Origin: DYCT01 sp051875715
Lineage (GTDB): Bacteria; Bacteroidota; Bacteroidia; Bacteroidales; Bacteroidaceae
DNA length: 64,000 bases
Assembly (NCBI GenBank): GCA_051875715.1
Contig: JBJEHD010000033.1
Coordinates: 1-64,000, forward strand
Reading direction: 5' to 3'
Shown: positions 1 to 8,447 of the stretch, one piece after another
Layout: every line of letters starts with the position of its first letter
Numbering within the stretch: position 1 is the stretch's first letter
The notes under the pieces: generated by a model
What the model was told of the DNA's origin: nothing
The model's input: the letters and a program-made list of their open reading frames with translations, nothing else
Database searches by the model: none
Translations under genes and position numbers: made by a program

Positions 1-54
1 GCGATTTTTTTGCCAATCTCAATTAACTATCCCCCCACTGAATTTCCACTGAGC

Positions 55-90
55 CAAAAAAGGGGCGTTTCGTCGAGCGAAACACCCCTC
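55..90 (-). terminator. Rho-independent terminator of rny
   Basis: On the minus strand, AGGGGTGTTTCG pairs with CGAAACGCCCCT around a short loop and is followed by a run of six Ts, directly downstream of the rny stop codon. Stem length and T-tract are classic for an intrinsic terminator. Confidence 0.85.
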
Positions 91-112
91 CTGCTGATTT
101 TAATCATTCCTC

Positions 113-1654
113 TTATTTAGCAAAGCTGACGGCCCGAGTCTCGCGAATAACCGTAATCTTCACTTGACCCGGATAAGTCATCTCGTCTTGGATTTTCTTT
201 GCGATTTCCGCCGACAGGTTTTCCGTCTGCTTGTCGTCAATCTTGTCCGCACCAACGATGACACGCAATTCGCGGCCAGCCTGGATAGCGTACGTCTTGG
301 TCACACCCGGATAAGACATGGCCAACTGTTCCAGGTCGTTCAAACGTTTGATGTACGCTTCTACGATTTCACGCCGTGCACCCGGACGTGCGCCTGAGAT
401 GGCATCGCACACCTGCACGATGGGAGCCAAGAGGCTCGTCATTTCCACCTCGTCGTGGTGCGCACCGATGGCATTGCATATCTCGGGTTTTTCCTTGAAC
501 TTCTCAGCCAGTTTCATACCCAGAATAGCATGCGGCAATTCCGGTTCTTCATCGGGCACCTTGCCTATATCGTGCAGCAAGCCGGCCCGCTTCGCTTTCT
601 TGGGATTCAAGCCAAGTTCCGACGCCATGACGGCGCAAAGATTGGCCGTTTCGCGAGCGTGCTGCAACAGATTTTGACCATAACTGGAGCGATACTTCAT
701 CTTACCGATGATGCGAATCAGTTCGGGATGCAAGCCGTGGATACCCAAATCGATTGTCGTACGCTTTCCGGTCTCGACAATTTCCTCTTCCACCTGCTTG
801 CGCACTTTAGCCACCACCTCTTCGATGCGGGCCGGATGGATGCGTCCGTCCGTCACCAGTTGATGCAGGGCCAGGCGGGCAATTTCACGGCGAACAGGGT
901 CGAAGGCAGAGAGCACGATGGCTTCCGGCGTGTCGTCCACCACGATTTCCACACCCGTGGCAGCCTCGAGCGCACGAATGTTGCGCCCTTCACGTCCGAT
1001 GATTCGTCCTTTGATTTCATCCGAATCAATGTGGAACACCGTCACGGAGTTTTCGATAGCCGTTTCAGTAGCCACACGCTGGATGGACTGTATCACAATC
1101 TTCTTCGCTTCGCGGTTTGCCGTCATTTTGGCCTCATCGATGATATCGTTGACGTAGGATGCAGCCTGCGTCTTGGCCTCCTCTTTCAGCGACTCCACCA
1201 GACGTTCCTTCGCCTCTTCGGCCGAGAGCCCGGAGATGGCCTCCAGTTTCTCCCGCTCCTGCATTTGCAGGCGATCCAATTCTTCCTTCTTCTTGTCAAT
1301 CACACCCAACTGCACGTCCAGGCTCTCCTTGATGGCTTCCACTTCCGAACGCTTGCGCTGCACTTCCTCTTGTTTCTGCGTCAAGAGCAACTCACGCTGC
1401 TTCAGTTTGTTTTCAGCCTGCTGGATTTTCTGGTTTCGCTGAGCCACTTCTTTCTCTAAATCCGCTTTCTTGTTCAGGAACTTTTCCTTCACCTCCAGCA
1501 GTTTCTTCTCCTTAATCACTTCCGCTTCGGCCGCCGCTTCTTTCAAGATAGCCTCGCTTTTCGACTTGAGCAGATAGCGGAACACCACGTAGGTGACGAG
1601 GCCTCCCACCACAAAGCAGGCGACCGATACTGTTATCATTACTGTCAGATCCAT
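113..1654 (-). CDS. rny: Ribonuclease Y (membrane-anchored endoribonuclease)
   Basis: The 513-aa product has an N-terminal membrane helix (about residues 5-25), a long charged coiled coil (about 30-150), a KH RNA-binding domain with GRIIGREGRNIRALE, and an HD metal-dependent phosphohydrolase domain with LLHDIGK. This is the full RNase Y order and length. The family starts mRNA decay by endonucleolytic cleavage at the inner membrane. I chose the ATG at 1654 (MDLTVMITV) because it sits right before the membrane helix; an in-frame upstream extension adds eleven residues with no better start. It lies downstream of zapA on the same strand with a hairpin between them, and has its own terminator. 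Confidence 0.96.
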   Translation of the reverse strand: MDLTVMITVSVACFVVGGLVTYVVFRYLLKSKSEAILKEAAAEAEVIKEKKLLEVKEKFLNKKADLEKEVAQRNQKIQQAENKLKQRELLLTQKQEEVQRKRSEVEAIKESLDVQLGVIDKKKEELDRLQMQEREKLEAISGLSAEEAKERLVESLKEEAKTQAASYVNDIIDEAKMTANREAKKIVIQSIQRVATETAIENSVTVFHIDSDEIKGRIIGREGRNIRALEAATGVEIVVDDTPEAIVLSAFDPVRREIARLALHQLVTDGRIHPARIEEVVAKVRKQVEEEIVETGKRTTIDLGIHGLHPELIRIIGKMKYRSSYGQNLLQHARETANLCAVMASELGLNPKKAKRAGLLHDIGKVPDEEPELPHAILGMKLAEKFKEKPEICNAIGAHHDEVEMTSLLAPIVQVCDAISGARPGARREIVEAYIKRLNDLEQLAMSYPGVTKTYAIQAGRELRVIVGADKIDDKQTENLSAEIAKKIQDEMTYPGQVKITVIRETRAVSFAK

Positions 1655-1675
1655 TGTAACAAATTTTATTATAAA

Positions 1676-1724
1676 TAAAAAGCGCACTACTCATTCCCCC
1701 TTTCGGAAGACAAGCAGTGCGCAA
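1676..1724 (-). terminator. Hairpin with T-tract between zapA and rny
   Basis: On the minus strand GCGCACT and AGTGCGC flank a partly self-complementary loop, followed by TTTTTATTTAT. It looks like an intrinsic terminator or attenuator ending the zapA transcript about 30 bases before the rny start. It could also be the 3' end of a small RNA; no separate promoter was recognised in the gap. Confidence 0.6.
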
Positions 1725-1750
1725 GTATGTTTCTCCAAATGATATTCAAA

Positions 1751-2050
1751 TTACTCCTTCTGAAAATAAGCGTCCAGCACTCCCAACAAGTCCTGCACCT
1801 TATCTTTATAAGGTTGCACATCGTTCCGATCTTTCTCTTCCAGCCACTTGAAACAGAAGTCAAAAGCCACCATGGCCAAATAACGCTCTTTCGGCTGGTT
1901 CGGAAAGGTTTTCCGATATGTATTCAAACTTTCATTTATCAGTCTGGCGGCTTCCCGGGTCAGTTCCTCCTGTTTCCCACCCAATTTCAAGCGGAAAGGG
2001 TAGTCCAGATCGGCAATCGTCAGAATGATTCTCCTCTCTATTTCGTCCAT
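1751..2050 (-). CDS. zapA: Cell division protein ZapA
   Basis: A 99-aa protein with the ZapA pattern: a small N-terminal beta/alpha head (IILTIADLDYPFRLK), then EAARLINESLNTYR, and a C-terminal helix likely to form the dimerising coiled coil. ZapA promotes bundling of FtsZ filaments at midcell. It sits directly behind a small coiled-coil gene, 19 bp apart, so the two are probably co-transcribed from the promoter at 2383-2412. Length and neighbourhood (coiled coil-zapA-rny) are normal for Bacteroidales. Confidence 0.88.
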   Translation of the reverse strand: MDEIERRIILTIADLDYPFRLKLGGKQEELTREAARLINESLNTYRKTFPNQPKERYLAMVAFDFCFKWLEEKDRNDVQPYKDKVQDLLGVLDAYFQKE

Positions 2051-2069
2051 ACATCCTCCTTACAGTCTG

Positions 2070-2363
2070 TCAACCATTCAGCAAAGCGATGCATTTATCG
2101 ACTTCACGCACTAATTTGGACAACCGTTGTTTTGTGTCTCTGACCTCGTTGTCGTTGACACTGATTATCCTTGCTTGTTTCAGATTGGCATAATTGTCCC
2201 GCATGACCATCCAGTCATCCTTGGCTTTTCGAATCTCGTCGTCCTTCTCTTGCAAAAGTTGCTTCAGTTCCGCATTCTCACGTTTCAATTTATCATGCAA
2301 ATACATCAAATGGCGCACTTTCACATCCAAGTCGTCCAACAACTTTCTTTCTGCTTCAGTCAT
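2070..2363 (-). CDS. Small coiled-coil protein upstream of zapA
   Basis: A 97-aa, highly charged, almost wholly helical protein with heptad-like leucines (LMYLHDKLKRENAELKQLL). It has no membrane segment or signal. Such proteins precede zapA in Bacteroidota and resemble ZapB or FtsB/FtsL-type coiled coils in general character, but I cannot assign a family. I chose the ATG at 2363 (MTEAERK) over a GTG at 2381 because the predicted -7 element at 2383-2390 would place the transcript start inside the longer version. By context it may act in division with ZapA; that is inference. Confidence 0.75.
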   Translation of the reverse strand: MTEAERKLLDDLDVKVRHLMYLHDKLKRENAELKQLLQEKDDEIRKAKDDWMVMRDNYANLKQARIISVNDNEVRDTKQRLSKLVREVDKCIALLNG

Positions 2364-2382
2364 CTTATACCAAAAATCCACA

Positions 2383-2412
2383 CAAATATAAAGATTTGCG
2401 TCTTAACACAAA
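2383..2412 (-). promoter_or_regulatory. Promoter for the coiled coil-zapA genes
   Basis: Minus-strand TATATTTG (2383-2390) matches the Bacteroidota -7 element TAnnTTTG. TTTG at 2409-2412 lies 18 bp upstream as the -33 element. The predicted transcript would begin about 15 bases before the ATG at 2363. Confidence 0.65.
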
Positions 2413-2549
2413 AATATTCATGCAAATTTCCTGTCAAAAAATTAGGTTTTATGTTATGCGGCATGTTTTCGTATTCCTTTCTCTCGCGAGAATAAGATGC
2501 CGCCGATGGTTTTTCCACGACAGAAGCCTTCCGGTTCGCCATTTTGCGC

Positions 2550-2557
2550 TACCTTTG
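2550..2557 (+). promoter_or_regulatory. -7 element very close to the start of the AlbA_2 gene
   Basis: TACCTTTG matches TAnnTTTG and ends only five bases before the ATG at 2563. With the usual distance from -7 to +1, transcription would begin at or almost at the start codon, so the mRNA may be leaderless. No good -33 TTTG is visible. Confidence 0.5.
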
Positions 2558-2562
2558 TCGCC

Positions 2563-3213
2563 ATGAAACAGATGACAGATGCCGAATACATCCTGCGCCT
2601 CATCGACGAAGGGGAGCACCAGCAACAGGACTTCAAGTTCGAGGTGTCGGACGCATGCAAGATTGCCCGCTCGCTCTCTGCCTTCGCCAATACGGACGGA
2701 GGAAGGCTGCTTGTCGGCGTGAAAGACAATGGAAAGATTGCAGGCGTGCGTTCCGAAGAAGAGACGTATATGATTGAAGCGGCGGCCCAGGTCTACTGTT
2801 CTCCCACGCCCGAATGCAAGATGCGAGCCTACCATGTGGAAGGAAAGACCGTCTTGAAAGTGGATGTCCTCCCCTACGCCCACCGGCCGGTGTACGCAAA
2901 GGACGAACAGGGAAAGAAATGGGCTTACGTGCGCATCCACGACGAGAACATTCTGGCCTCGCCGGTCCATCTGGACATTTGGAAGCAGGCCGAAACGGAC
3001 GGAAATGCCCTACTGCCCTTTACCGAACGAGAACACGCACTTCTGCAATTGTTGGCCGGCGAGGAGGGTGTTGCACTCAACCAGTTCTGCCGGAAAGCCC
3101 GCATCCGACGCTCCGAAGCCCGGACGCTGCTGGCCCAGTTCATCCGATACGGCATTGTCGAGACAGTTTTCCGCCATCACACTTTTCTGTTCCGCCTGGG
3201 CGAGGTGTCATAA
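2563..3213 (+). CDS. AlbA_2 (Schlafen-type) domain protein with C-terminal winged helix
   Basis: The 216-aa product begins with an AlbA_2/Schlafen-AlbA_2 domain (about 1-125): E-x-x-DFKFEVSD, then ARSLSAFANTDGGRLLVGV and a Y-V-R-x-x-x-E-N element. About residues 150-216 look like a helix-turn-helix (LNQFCRKARIRRSEARTLL). These proteins are usually called putative transcriptional regulators or nucleic-acid/ATP-binding proteins, and the biochemical role is not settled. The ATG at 2563 is preferred over an in-frame ATG at 2497 because of the promoter element at 2550-2557. It is a single gene, opposite in direction to its neighbours. Confidence 0.82.
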   Translation: MKQMTDAEYILRLIDEGEHQQQDFKFEVSDACKIARSLSAFANTDGGRLLVGVKDNGKIAGVRSEEETYMIEAAAQVYCSPTPECKMRAYHVEGKTVLKVDVLPYAHRPVYAKDEQGKKWAYVRIHDENILASPVHLDIWKQAETDGNALLPFTEREHALLQLLAGEEGVALNQFCRKARIRRSEARTLLAQFIRYGIVETVFRHHTFLFRLGEVS

Positions 3214-3243
3214 CGGGCGACCCACAGTGCCGACACAGGCCGG

Positions 3244-3699
3244 TCAAGCCTTGTCCTCCTTCGGAAGACACAGCGATGGGTTTTCTTCGTAATCCAGCAA
3301 TGCTTTTTTCCAAGCATCGGGAATGGGACGGGATTGCTTCGAGGGCAGGTCATAACCCACCATGACCGTCTGGCAGGTACATTTCACCTCACCCGTGTCG
3401 ACCCGTATGGCCCGTTGAAGCAGGGTGAAACTCTTGTGGCCGATACGCAACGTCGTCGTTTGGATGGCGATTTCTTCTTGGAAATAAATCGGAGCAAAGA
3501 AGTCGGCCTGCACATGGGCTACGACCACTCCCTCGTTCGTATAGTTCAGTTTATCTCCTATCACTTCGCCGAAATAGGCCGTCTTGGCCAGGTCGTAGAG
3601 CGAGAAATAAACCGAATTGTTCACATGCCCGAGTTGGTCCACATCGCTGAAACGCAATTGGACCGGCATCGAATGTTTGAAACGGATGGGTTCTTCCAT
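3244..3699 (-). CDS. Acyl-CoA thioesterase, hotdog fold (4HBT/YbgC-FadM-like)
   Basis: A 151-aa single hotdog-domain protein. FSDVDQLGHVNNSVYF carries the conserved catalytic aspartate and the GHVNN motif of 4-hydroxybenzoyl-CoA thioesterase-like enzymes; FFAPIYFQEEI follows as the central strand region. It should hydrolyse an acyl-CoA or acyl-ACP thioester in the cytoplasm, substrate unknown. It lies 33 bp downstream of folE in the same direction and may be the last gene of that transcript. Confidence 0.85.
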   Translation of the reverse strand: MEEPIRFKHSMPVQLRFSDVDQLGHVNNSVYFSLYDLAKTAYFGEVIGDKLNYTNEGVVVAHVQADFFAPIYFQEEIAIQTTTLRIGHKSFTLLQRAIRVDTGEVKCTCQTVMVGYDLPSKQSRPIPDAWKKALLDYEENPSLCLPKEDKA

Positions 3700-3732
3700 A
3701 GTGTCTGTTTTCAGTCAGGCGTTATACCCCAG

Positions 3733-4320
3733 TCAACTCCTACGTATCAAGTTCATGAACTCTTCACGCGTCTTGGCCTGTTCGAACGCGCCGGTGAAAT
3801 CAGAGGTGGTCGTCACGGAGTTCTGTTTTTCCACGCCCCTCATCTGCATGCACATGTGACGCGCCTCCACCACGACCATGACGCCCAGCGGATTCAGCGT
3901 GTCCTGTATGCACTGCTTGATTTGCAAAGTCATACGTTCCTGCACTTGCAGCCGATGGGAGAAAATGTCGACCACGCGGGCAATCTTGCTCAGCCCTGTG
4001 ATGTAGCCGTTGGGGATGTATGCCACGTGGGCCTTCCCGTAGAAGGGGAGCATATGGTGTTCGCACAAGGAGAAGAAGTCGATGTCCTTCACAATCACCA
4101 TCTGACGATACTCCTCCTTGAACTTGGCCGAGAGCAGCACCTGGTGAGGGTCCATCTCGTACCCCTTCGTCAGTGTCAGCATGGCCTTGGCCACCCGTTC
4201 GGGGGTCTTCAGCAAGCCCTCGCGCTGCGGGTCTTCACCCAGCAAGGACAAGATGGCCCCATAGTGTTCCATCAATTTTTCAACTTTCTCTTGCGGAAAT
4301 TTCGGTTGTAAGTCTAACAT
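3733..4320 (-). CDS. folE: GTP cyclohydrolase I
   Basis: A 195-aa protein with the complete GTP cyclohydrolase I core: SLCEHHMLPFYG (zinc Cys and His ligands), GLSKIARVVDIFSHRLQVQE, and ARHMCMQMRG with the second zinc Cys. It converts GTP to 7,8-dihydroneopterin triphosphate, the first step of tetrahydrofolate synthesis, which fits with folP elsewhere in this window. It starts two bases after the stop of the SPOR-domain gene, so the two are almost certainly translated from one mRNA. Length is normal. Confidence 0.96.
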   Translation of the reverse strand: MLDLQPKFPQEKVEKLMEHYGAILSLLGEDPQREGLLKTPERVAKAMLTLTKGYEMDPHQVLLSAKFKEEYRQMVIVKDIDFFSLCEHHMLPFYGKAHVAYIPNGYITGLSKIARVVDIFSHRLQVQERMTLQIKQCIQDTLNPLGVMVVVEARHMCMQMRGVEKQNSVTTTSDFTGAFEQAKTREEFMNLIRRS

Positions 4321-4322
4321 GG

Positions 4323-4775
4323 TTATAGTGTGATATTGATTACATCTTTCACGATGGAGGCTTCCTTGAAGCCCGTTGCGCGCAAACGCCGCATCAAGGC
4401 GTCGGCTTCTTCAATGCTTTTGAAATCGCCCACCCGGCAAAGCCAGCGGGGAGAAACGAAACTGGCATACACCGGCAGTTCGGGGAAGGATTCTTTCACT
4501 TGCGCCCCTTTGGCCGAGGCTTCCTCGCGAGCCTTGCGCGAGTTGTTGCCTGCATATACCTGGACGCGATATCCGGCTGCACGCAACGTCTTCCGCTCGG
4601 AAGCGTCCGTGCCATACGCCACGGCCGGTTTGCCTATCAGTGCCGCAATGGCAGCATCCTGATGCACCTCTACCGTACCCTCGCCCGCCCGACGGGCCGA
4701 GAGGTCTTGCAGTATGTCCTGCGCCATTCCAGTGGCGGAAAGCAGGATTCCCACGATAAATAAAACGATTCGCAT
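4323..4775 (-). CDS. SPOR-domain periplasmic protein
   Basis: A 150-aa protein with a cleavable signal peptide (MRIVLFIVGILLSATGMAQ). The C-terminal SPOR domain (about residues 68-148) shows YRVQVYAGNNSRKAREEA, a central WLCRVGDF strand and a final ADALMRRLRATGFKEA helix. SPOR domains bind denuded glycan strands of septal peptidoglycan, so a role near the division site is likely. It lies between tpiA and folE; a strong hairpin separates it from tpiA. Confidence 0.85.
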   Translation of the reverse strand: MRIVLFIVGILLSATGMAQDILQDLSARRAGEGTVEVHQDAAIAALIGKPAVAYGTDASERKTLRAAGYRVQVYAGNNSRKAREEASAKGAQVKESFPELPVYASFVSPRWLCRVGDFKSIEEADALMRRLRATGFKEASIVKDVINITL

Positions 4776-4808
4776 AGGGTTGTCGGTTAAAGGAGGACAA
4801 AAATCGTA

Positions 4809-4845
4809 GAGGCAGTGCCCGAATCTTTCATTCCGGCACCACCTC
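4809..4845 (-). terminator. Terminator-like hairpin after tpiA
   Basis: Minus-strand GAGGTGGTGCC-GGAAT pairs nearly perfectly with ATTC-GGGCACTGCCTC over about 15 bp around GAAAG, followed after four bases by ATTTTTG. It lies between the tpiA stop and the SPOR gene start, so it could end or attenuate the upstream transcript before SPOR-folE. Confidence 0.6.
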
Positions 4846-4859
4846 TCCTTCTTGTTTGC

Positions 4860-5618
4860 TTATTCGTTGAAGGCATCAATGATGCCCTTGAAGTCGGCTA
4901 CTTTCAGTGCAGCACCACCAATCAGGCCGCCATCCACATCGGGATTGGCGAACAGTTCCTTTGCATTGGTCGGTTTGCAGCTGCCGCCATACAGGATGGA
5001 CGTGTTGTCGGCCACTTCCGCACCATACTTGGCTGCCACCAGCGAACGGATGTATGCATGAATTTCCTGTGCCTGCTCCGGCGTAGCCGTTTTACCCGTA
5101 CCGATAGCCCACACCGGTTCGTAAGCCAGGATAATCTGGCCGAATTCTTCTGCCGTCAGGCCGAATACGGATTCCAGTTGAGCAGCCACCACCTCGTTCT
5201 GCTTGTTTGCTTCACGCTCTTCCAGCACCTCGCCGATGCAGAAGATGACCTTCAGTCCGTTGGCCAAAGCCAGTTTCACCTTCTCGGCCAGGATTTCCAC
5301 CGTTTCGTGGTAATACGCACGGCGTTCGGAGTGTCCCAGGATGACATACTTGGCACCCGTCGAAGCCACCATGGCTGCCGACACCTCGCCCGTGTATGCG
5401 CCCGACACCTTGTCGGCACAGTTTTCCGCTCCCACGCCAATCTTGGCCGGATCAACCAGCGGAGTGACAGAAGCCAAGTGGATGAAAGGCGTGCAAATCA
5501 CCACGTCGCAATGCTGCGTTTCCGGCAGCAAGGCAGCGTTCAGTTCTTTTGCCAATTCAATGCCCTCCTGAAGGGTCTTGTTCATTTTCCAGTTACCTGC
5601 AACAATTTTCTTTCTCAT
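4860..5618 (-). CDS. tpiA: Triosephosphate isomerase
   Basis: A 252-aa TIM barrel of normal length. Visible catalytic elements are GNWKMN (catalytic Lys), VILGHSERR (catalytic His), AYEPVWAIGTG (catalytic Glu) and the C-terminal phosphate-binding LYGGS and GGLIGGAAL. It interconverts dihydroxyacetone phosphate and glyceraldehyde 3-phosphate in glycolysis. It is 30 bp downstream of the DoxX-family gene in the same direction, an arrangement common in Bacteroidales. Confidence 0.97.
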   Translation of the reverse strand: MRKKIVAGNWKMNKTLQEGIELAKELNAALLPETQHCDVVICTPFIHLASVTPLVDPAKIGVGAENCADKVSGAYTGEVSAAMVASTGAKYVILGHSERRAYYHETVEILAEKVKLALANGLKVIFCIGEVLEEREANKQNEVVAAQLESVFGLTAEEFGQIILAYEPVWAIGTGKTATPEQAQEIHAYIRSLVAAKYGAEVADNTSILYGGSCKPTNAKELFANPDVDGGLIGGAALKVADFKGIIDAFNE

Positions 5619-5648
5619 TTTACTACTATTTTTATTGAAAAGGTTAAG

Positions 5649-6941
5649 TTATTTCTTCTCATCGGCAGAGGTTCTGCGCCTGCGCACCAGCAGCAGATCC
5701 AGGCCTGCAATGGCCAGCATAGGCACCACGTACCACAGCAGCAGGGCGGCCAACGTATTCCACCAGGAGCCCGTATCCGGTTGTCCGACCTCTATTTCTT
5801 CCAAACGATCGTTCAGCATGTATTCATCGGGCAAATCATGGCTGCTCCACTTGCGATAGATGGTGCCATTCTTCATGAGCAGCAGCCCCGGATTGGAGCG
5901 GACAATGGTCTTCAGCGTGATGTCGTCGGTCAGGCAGAAAGGATATTCCGCACCCGTGCGGTCCTGCCACAAAGCAATCTCGTCCTCGCCGGAGGCTGTC
6001 AGACAATAGAAGCCATATCCGTTTTCCCGGCTGTAGTCGTACGCTTCGTTCACCAGGTCGATGTTGCTGTCGTCCGCCTCTTCCACGCGATGCGCCACCA
6101 ACAGGAAGGTGTAGCCCTCGTCGGACAGGATTTCGTCGGTCAGGTCTTCACCGTCATCGGCCCGTACGATGGAGAAATCGTGTATGGGCGGTTCGTATCC
6201 TTTTTCTTTCAGCACACTGCGGGCGTCCACAAACGTCCACGTACTGTCCGGGTATTGGTCGAGCGTAAATTCCTTCCGCACACCGTCTTTTTCCATCAGG
6301 AAGACACTTTCGTACACAGACGGGCGCTTTCCCTCCGGAATCTGCATACCTTCCGGGATGTTGGCACCCACATGGTACGGACGGAAGTCGAATATCGGCA
6401 GATAATACAAGCAATAACTGATGACCCCCAGGATGAACGGAATGGTATAGACCGAAACCAGCCAAGCGGATTTGTCGCTCACCAAGCGGGAGGGCAGCCT
6501 GCGCCCCACGAACACGCTGACCGATGTCGCCAGCAGGAGTACGTTTTTCCAGAACGTGGCCCAATTGGAAAGGTGGACCGCATCGCCGAAACAGCCGCAG
6601 TCCGACACCGGATTGGCCACCGCCACATAGGCCGTGAAGGGAGTCAGCACACACATCAACAACAAGGCAGCCGACGGTGCTGCGTGGCGGCGAATCCCGA
6701 AGAGCAGGAAAACACCCAACGTAAACTCAAACGACGCCAGCAAAACAGAAAGCAGAAGGGGGACGAAATCGGGAATCCAGGCCAGGCAGTCGAGTGCCTG
6801 CACATAGTCCTCTATCTTGTATTGCGTGCCCAGTGGGTCGACACCTTTCACAAAGCCCGAAAAGATGAATGTCGCAGCCAATATGAAACGGCAAAGCGTC
6901 ACCCACACAGTCCAAACGATATGTAGTTTCTTATTCTCCAA
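5649..6941 (-). CDS. DoxX/MauE-like membrane protein with C-terminal thioredoxin-like part
   Basis: A 430-aa protein. The first about 150 residues contain four hydrophobic segments of DoxX/MauE type (FILAATFIFSGFVKGVDPLG; VSDCGCFGDAVHLSN with a paired CGC). A further membrane helix lies near residues 175-195, and the long extracytoplasmic part may hold a thioredoxin-like fold. A last helix (WYVVPMLAIAGLDLLLV) precedes a basic tail. MauE-like proteins take part in disulfide or redox handling of exported proteins; here the role is inferred. The start is probably the TTG at 6941, overlapping the DUF1599 gene by 11 bp; no ATG exists nearby. Confidence 0.78.
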   Translation of the reverse strand: MENKKLHIVWTVWVTLCRFILAATFIFSGFVKGVDPLGTQYKIEDYVQALDCLAWIPDFVPLLLSVLLASFEFTLGVFLLFGIRRHAAPSAALLLMCVLTPFTAYVAVANPVSDCGCFGDAVHLSNWATFWKNVLLLATSVSVFVGRRLPSRLVSDKSAWLVSVYTIPFILGVISYCLYYLPIFDFRPYHVGANIPEGMQIPEGKRPSVYESVFLMEKDGVRKEFTLDQYPDSTWTFVDARSVLKEKGYEPPIHDFSIVRADDGEDLTDEILSDEGYTFLLVAHRVEEADDSNIDLVNEAYDYSRENGYGFYCLTASGEDEIALWQDRTGAEYPFCLTDDITLKTIVRSNPGLLLMKNGTIYRKWSSHDLPDEYMLNDRLEEIEVGQPDTGSWWNTLAALLLWYVVPMLAIAGLDLLLVRRRRTSADEKK

Positions 6942-7506
6942 ACTCCAGTTTAATCAGCCCGAAGACGGCATAATTGATCATGTCCATGTAGTTTGCATCA
7001 ATGCCCTCCGACACGACCGTCTGACCGTCCAGGCTTTCTATCTGCTTTGTGCGGTATATCTTCATCAAGATTAAGTCGGTATACGAACTGATGCGCATGC
7101 TCCGCCAAGCTTCGTCATAATCGTGGTTTTTGGCCAGCATCAAGGTGAGCGCCTTTTTCGCATATTTGTCGTAATAGGCCAGCGCATCGTCCACTCCCAT
7201 GTCGGCTTTGTCGGCATAACCCAGTTCCAACTGAATCAGGCCGATGATGCCGTAGTTGACAATACCGATGAACTCCGGGCGGATTCCTTCGTCGACCATG
7301 CTGACACCCTTCACCTCGATACTCCGGATGCGGTTTGCTTTGATGAGGATCTGGTCGGTCAGGGAAGAAGGGCGCATGATGCGCCAGGCCGTCCCGTAGT
7401 CATGCAGTTTCTTGGCAAACAATTCCCGGCAGACGGCCACCACATGTTCGAACTGCCGAACCGTATCGGCACCTTTCGCCTGCCCTATTTCGTTCTCCTG
7501 TTTCAT
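6931..7506 (-). CDS. DUF1599 (nucleotide modification associated domain 1) protein, tandem domains
   Basis: A 191-aa protein built of two copies of one domain. HDYGTAWRIMRPSSLTDQIL in the first half corresponds to HDYDEAWRSMRISSYTDLIL in the second, each followed by K-x-x-R-x-x-x-I-E and an N-Y-G/A-I/V-x-G-L-I-x-L-E end. This matches the DUF1599 family, whose link to nucleotide modification was proposed from context and not shown for this cellular form. It is the first gene of the DUF1599-DoxX-tpiA run and overlaps the next gene by 11 bp. Confidence 0.85.
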   Translation of the reverse strand: MKQENEIGQAKGADTVRQFEHVVAVCRELFAKKLHDYGTAWRIMRPSSLTDQILIKANRIRSIEVKGVSMVDEGIRPEFIGIVNYGIIGLIQLELGYADKADMGVDDALAYYDKYAKKALTLMLAKNHDYDEAWRSMRISSYTDLILMKIYRTKQIESLDGQTVVSEGIDANYMDMINYAVFGLIKLEFGE

Positions 7507-7521
7507 CGGGAAGTTTCTTCG

Positions 7522-8385
7522 TTAAGAACAGCGCAACACCTGTCCCGGATGCAAGGTCGACTTGGTCGTGATTCGGTTCAACTTGCACAACGTGCTGACC
7601 GACACGCCATGTTTGGCCGCAATCCGCGAGAGCGTATCGCCTTTTTTCACCTTGTAATATCTTGCCCCACCGGAAGTTCCGGCTGCACCGCTGCCATAGC
7701 GGCTGCGTTTCTTCGTAAAGAGATACGAGTCCGCCGTTACGTCCTGCTTGGTAAAGTCGAACAGAAGCGCGGGGTTGAGGGCGATGCCCAGGAAGCGGGT
7801 TTCGAAATGCAGGTGCGAACCGGTGGATCGGCCCGTATTGCCACCCAACCCGATTACCTGTCCGGCCTTGACGGTTTCGTCCACCGAAACCAACTGCTTC
7901 GACAAGTGTCCGTAGATGGTTTCCAAGCCATTGGTATGGCGAATCACGATGTATTTTCCGTATCCTTTCCGTTCGAAATTGACAATGCGCACCTTGCCAT
8001 CGAAGGCGGCCACAATCGTATCGCCCACGTTCACCTTCACGTCCAGTCCGTTGTGCATCCGATACCGGCGAGGGCCGTAGACGGAAGTGATGCGCGTGTT
8101 GGTGGTCGGCATGGCAAAACCCGTCAGGTCGATGCGGAACGAGTCGGGTATCTCCACCCCGTTGCCATAGACGTGTACGCGGTTCGTATCCCAGCCCGGA
8201 TAGAGCGAAAAGGCGGAATATTTGGCTTCTTCGGCCTTGAGCTGACGTTGCAAAGCCAATGAATCCACGGCCTTCAACTTTCTATCGATGGGTGCCTGAC
8301 GTGCAATCAGGTCCTGCGCAGAAGCATTCACTCCCGCCAACAGCGCCATAGCCGCCAGTCCTGTTTTTATCCAATTCCAAGTCAT
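7522..8385 (-). CDS. M23 metalloendopeptidase with C-terminal LysM
   Basis: A 287-aa exported protein. It has a signal peptide (about 1-24, ending NASAQ), an M23 LytM-type peptidase domain (about 95-215) with RMHNGLDV and GSHLHFET carrying zinc and catalytic His/Asp residues, and a LysM domain (about 240-285, YYKVKKGDTLSRIAAKHGVS). It should cut peptide cross-bridges in peptidoglycan while held to glycan by LysM. I chose the ATG at 8385 because AAGGACA lies just upstream and the signal peptide begins there; the open frame extends 28 codons further without function. It ends 15 bp before DUF1599, so it may lead that transcript. Confidence 0.92.
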   Translation of the reverse strand: MTWNWIKTGLAAMALLAGVNASAQDLIARQAPIDRKLKAVDSLALQRQLKAEEAKYSAFSLYPGWDTNRVHVYGNGVEIPDSFRIDLTGFAMPTTNTRITSVYGPRRYRMHNGLDVKVNVGDTIVAAFDGKVRIVNFERKGYGKYIVIRHTNGLETIYGHLSKQLVSVDETVKAGQVIGLGGNTGRSTGSHLHFETRFLGIALNPALLFDFTKQDVTADSYLFTKKRSRYGSGAAGTSGGARYYKVKKGDTLSRIAAKHGVSVSTLCKLNRITTKSTLHPGQVLRCS

Positions 8386-8447
8386 ATTGTCCTTCTGTTC
8401 TAATTCATGGTACTTCGGTCGGCGGTACATTCCCGCCAAAATTCCCC

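Noticed and set aside
4815..6926. Open frame of 703 codons on the plus strand
   Set aside because: Antisense to tpiA and the DoxX-family gene, both clearly coding; low-complexity His/Gln-rich translation.
6931..7506. DUF1599 pair as part of a DNA-modification or phage-defence system
   Set aside because: The neighbours are tpiA, DoxX, SPOR and folE, a stable chromosomal set; no DNA-modifying or defence gene is near.
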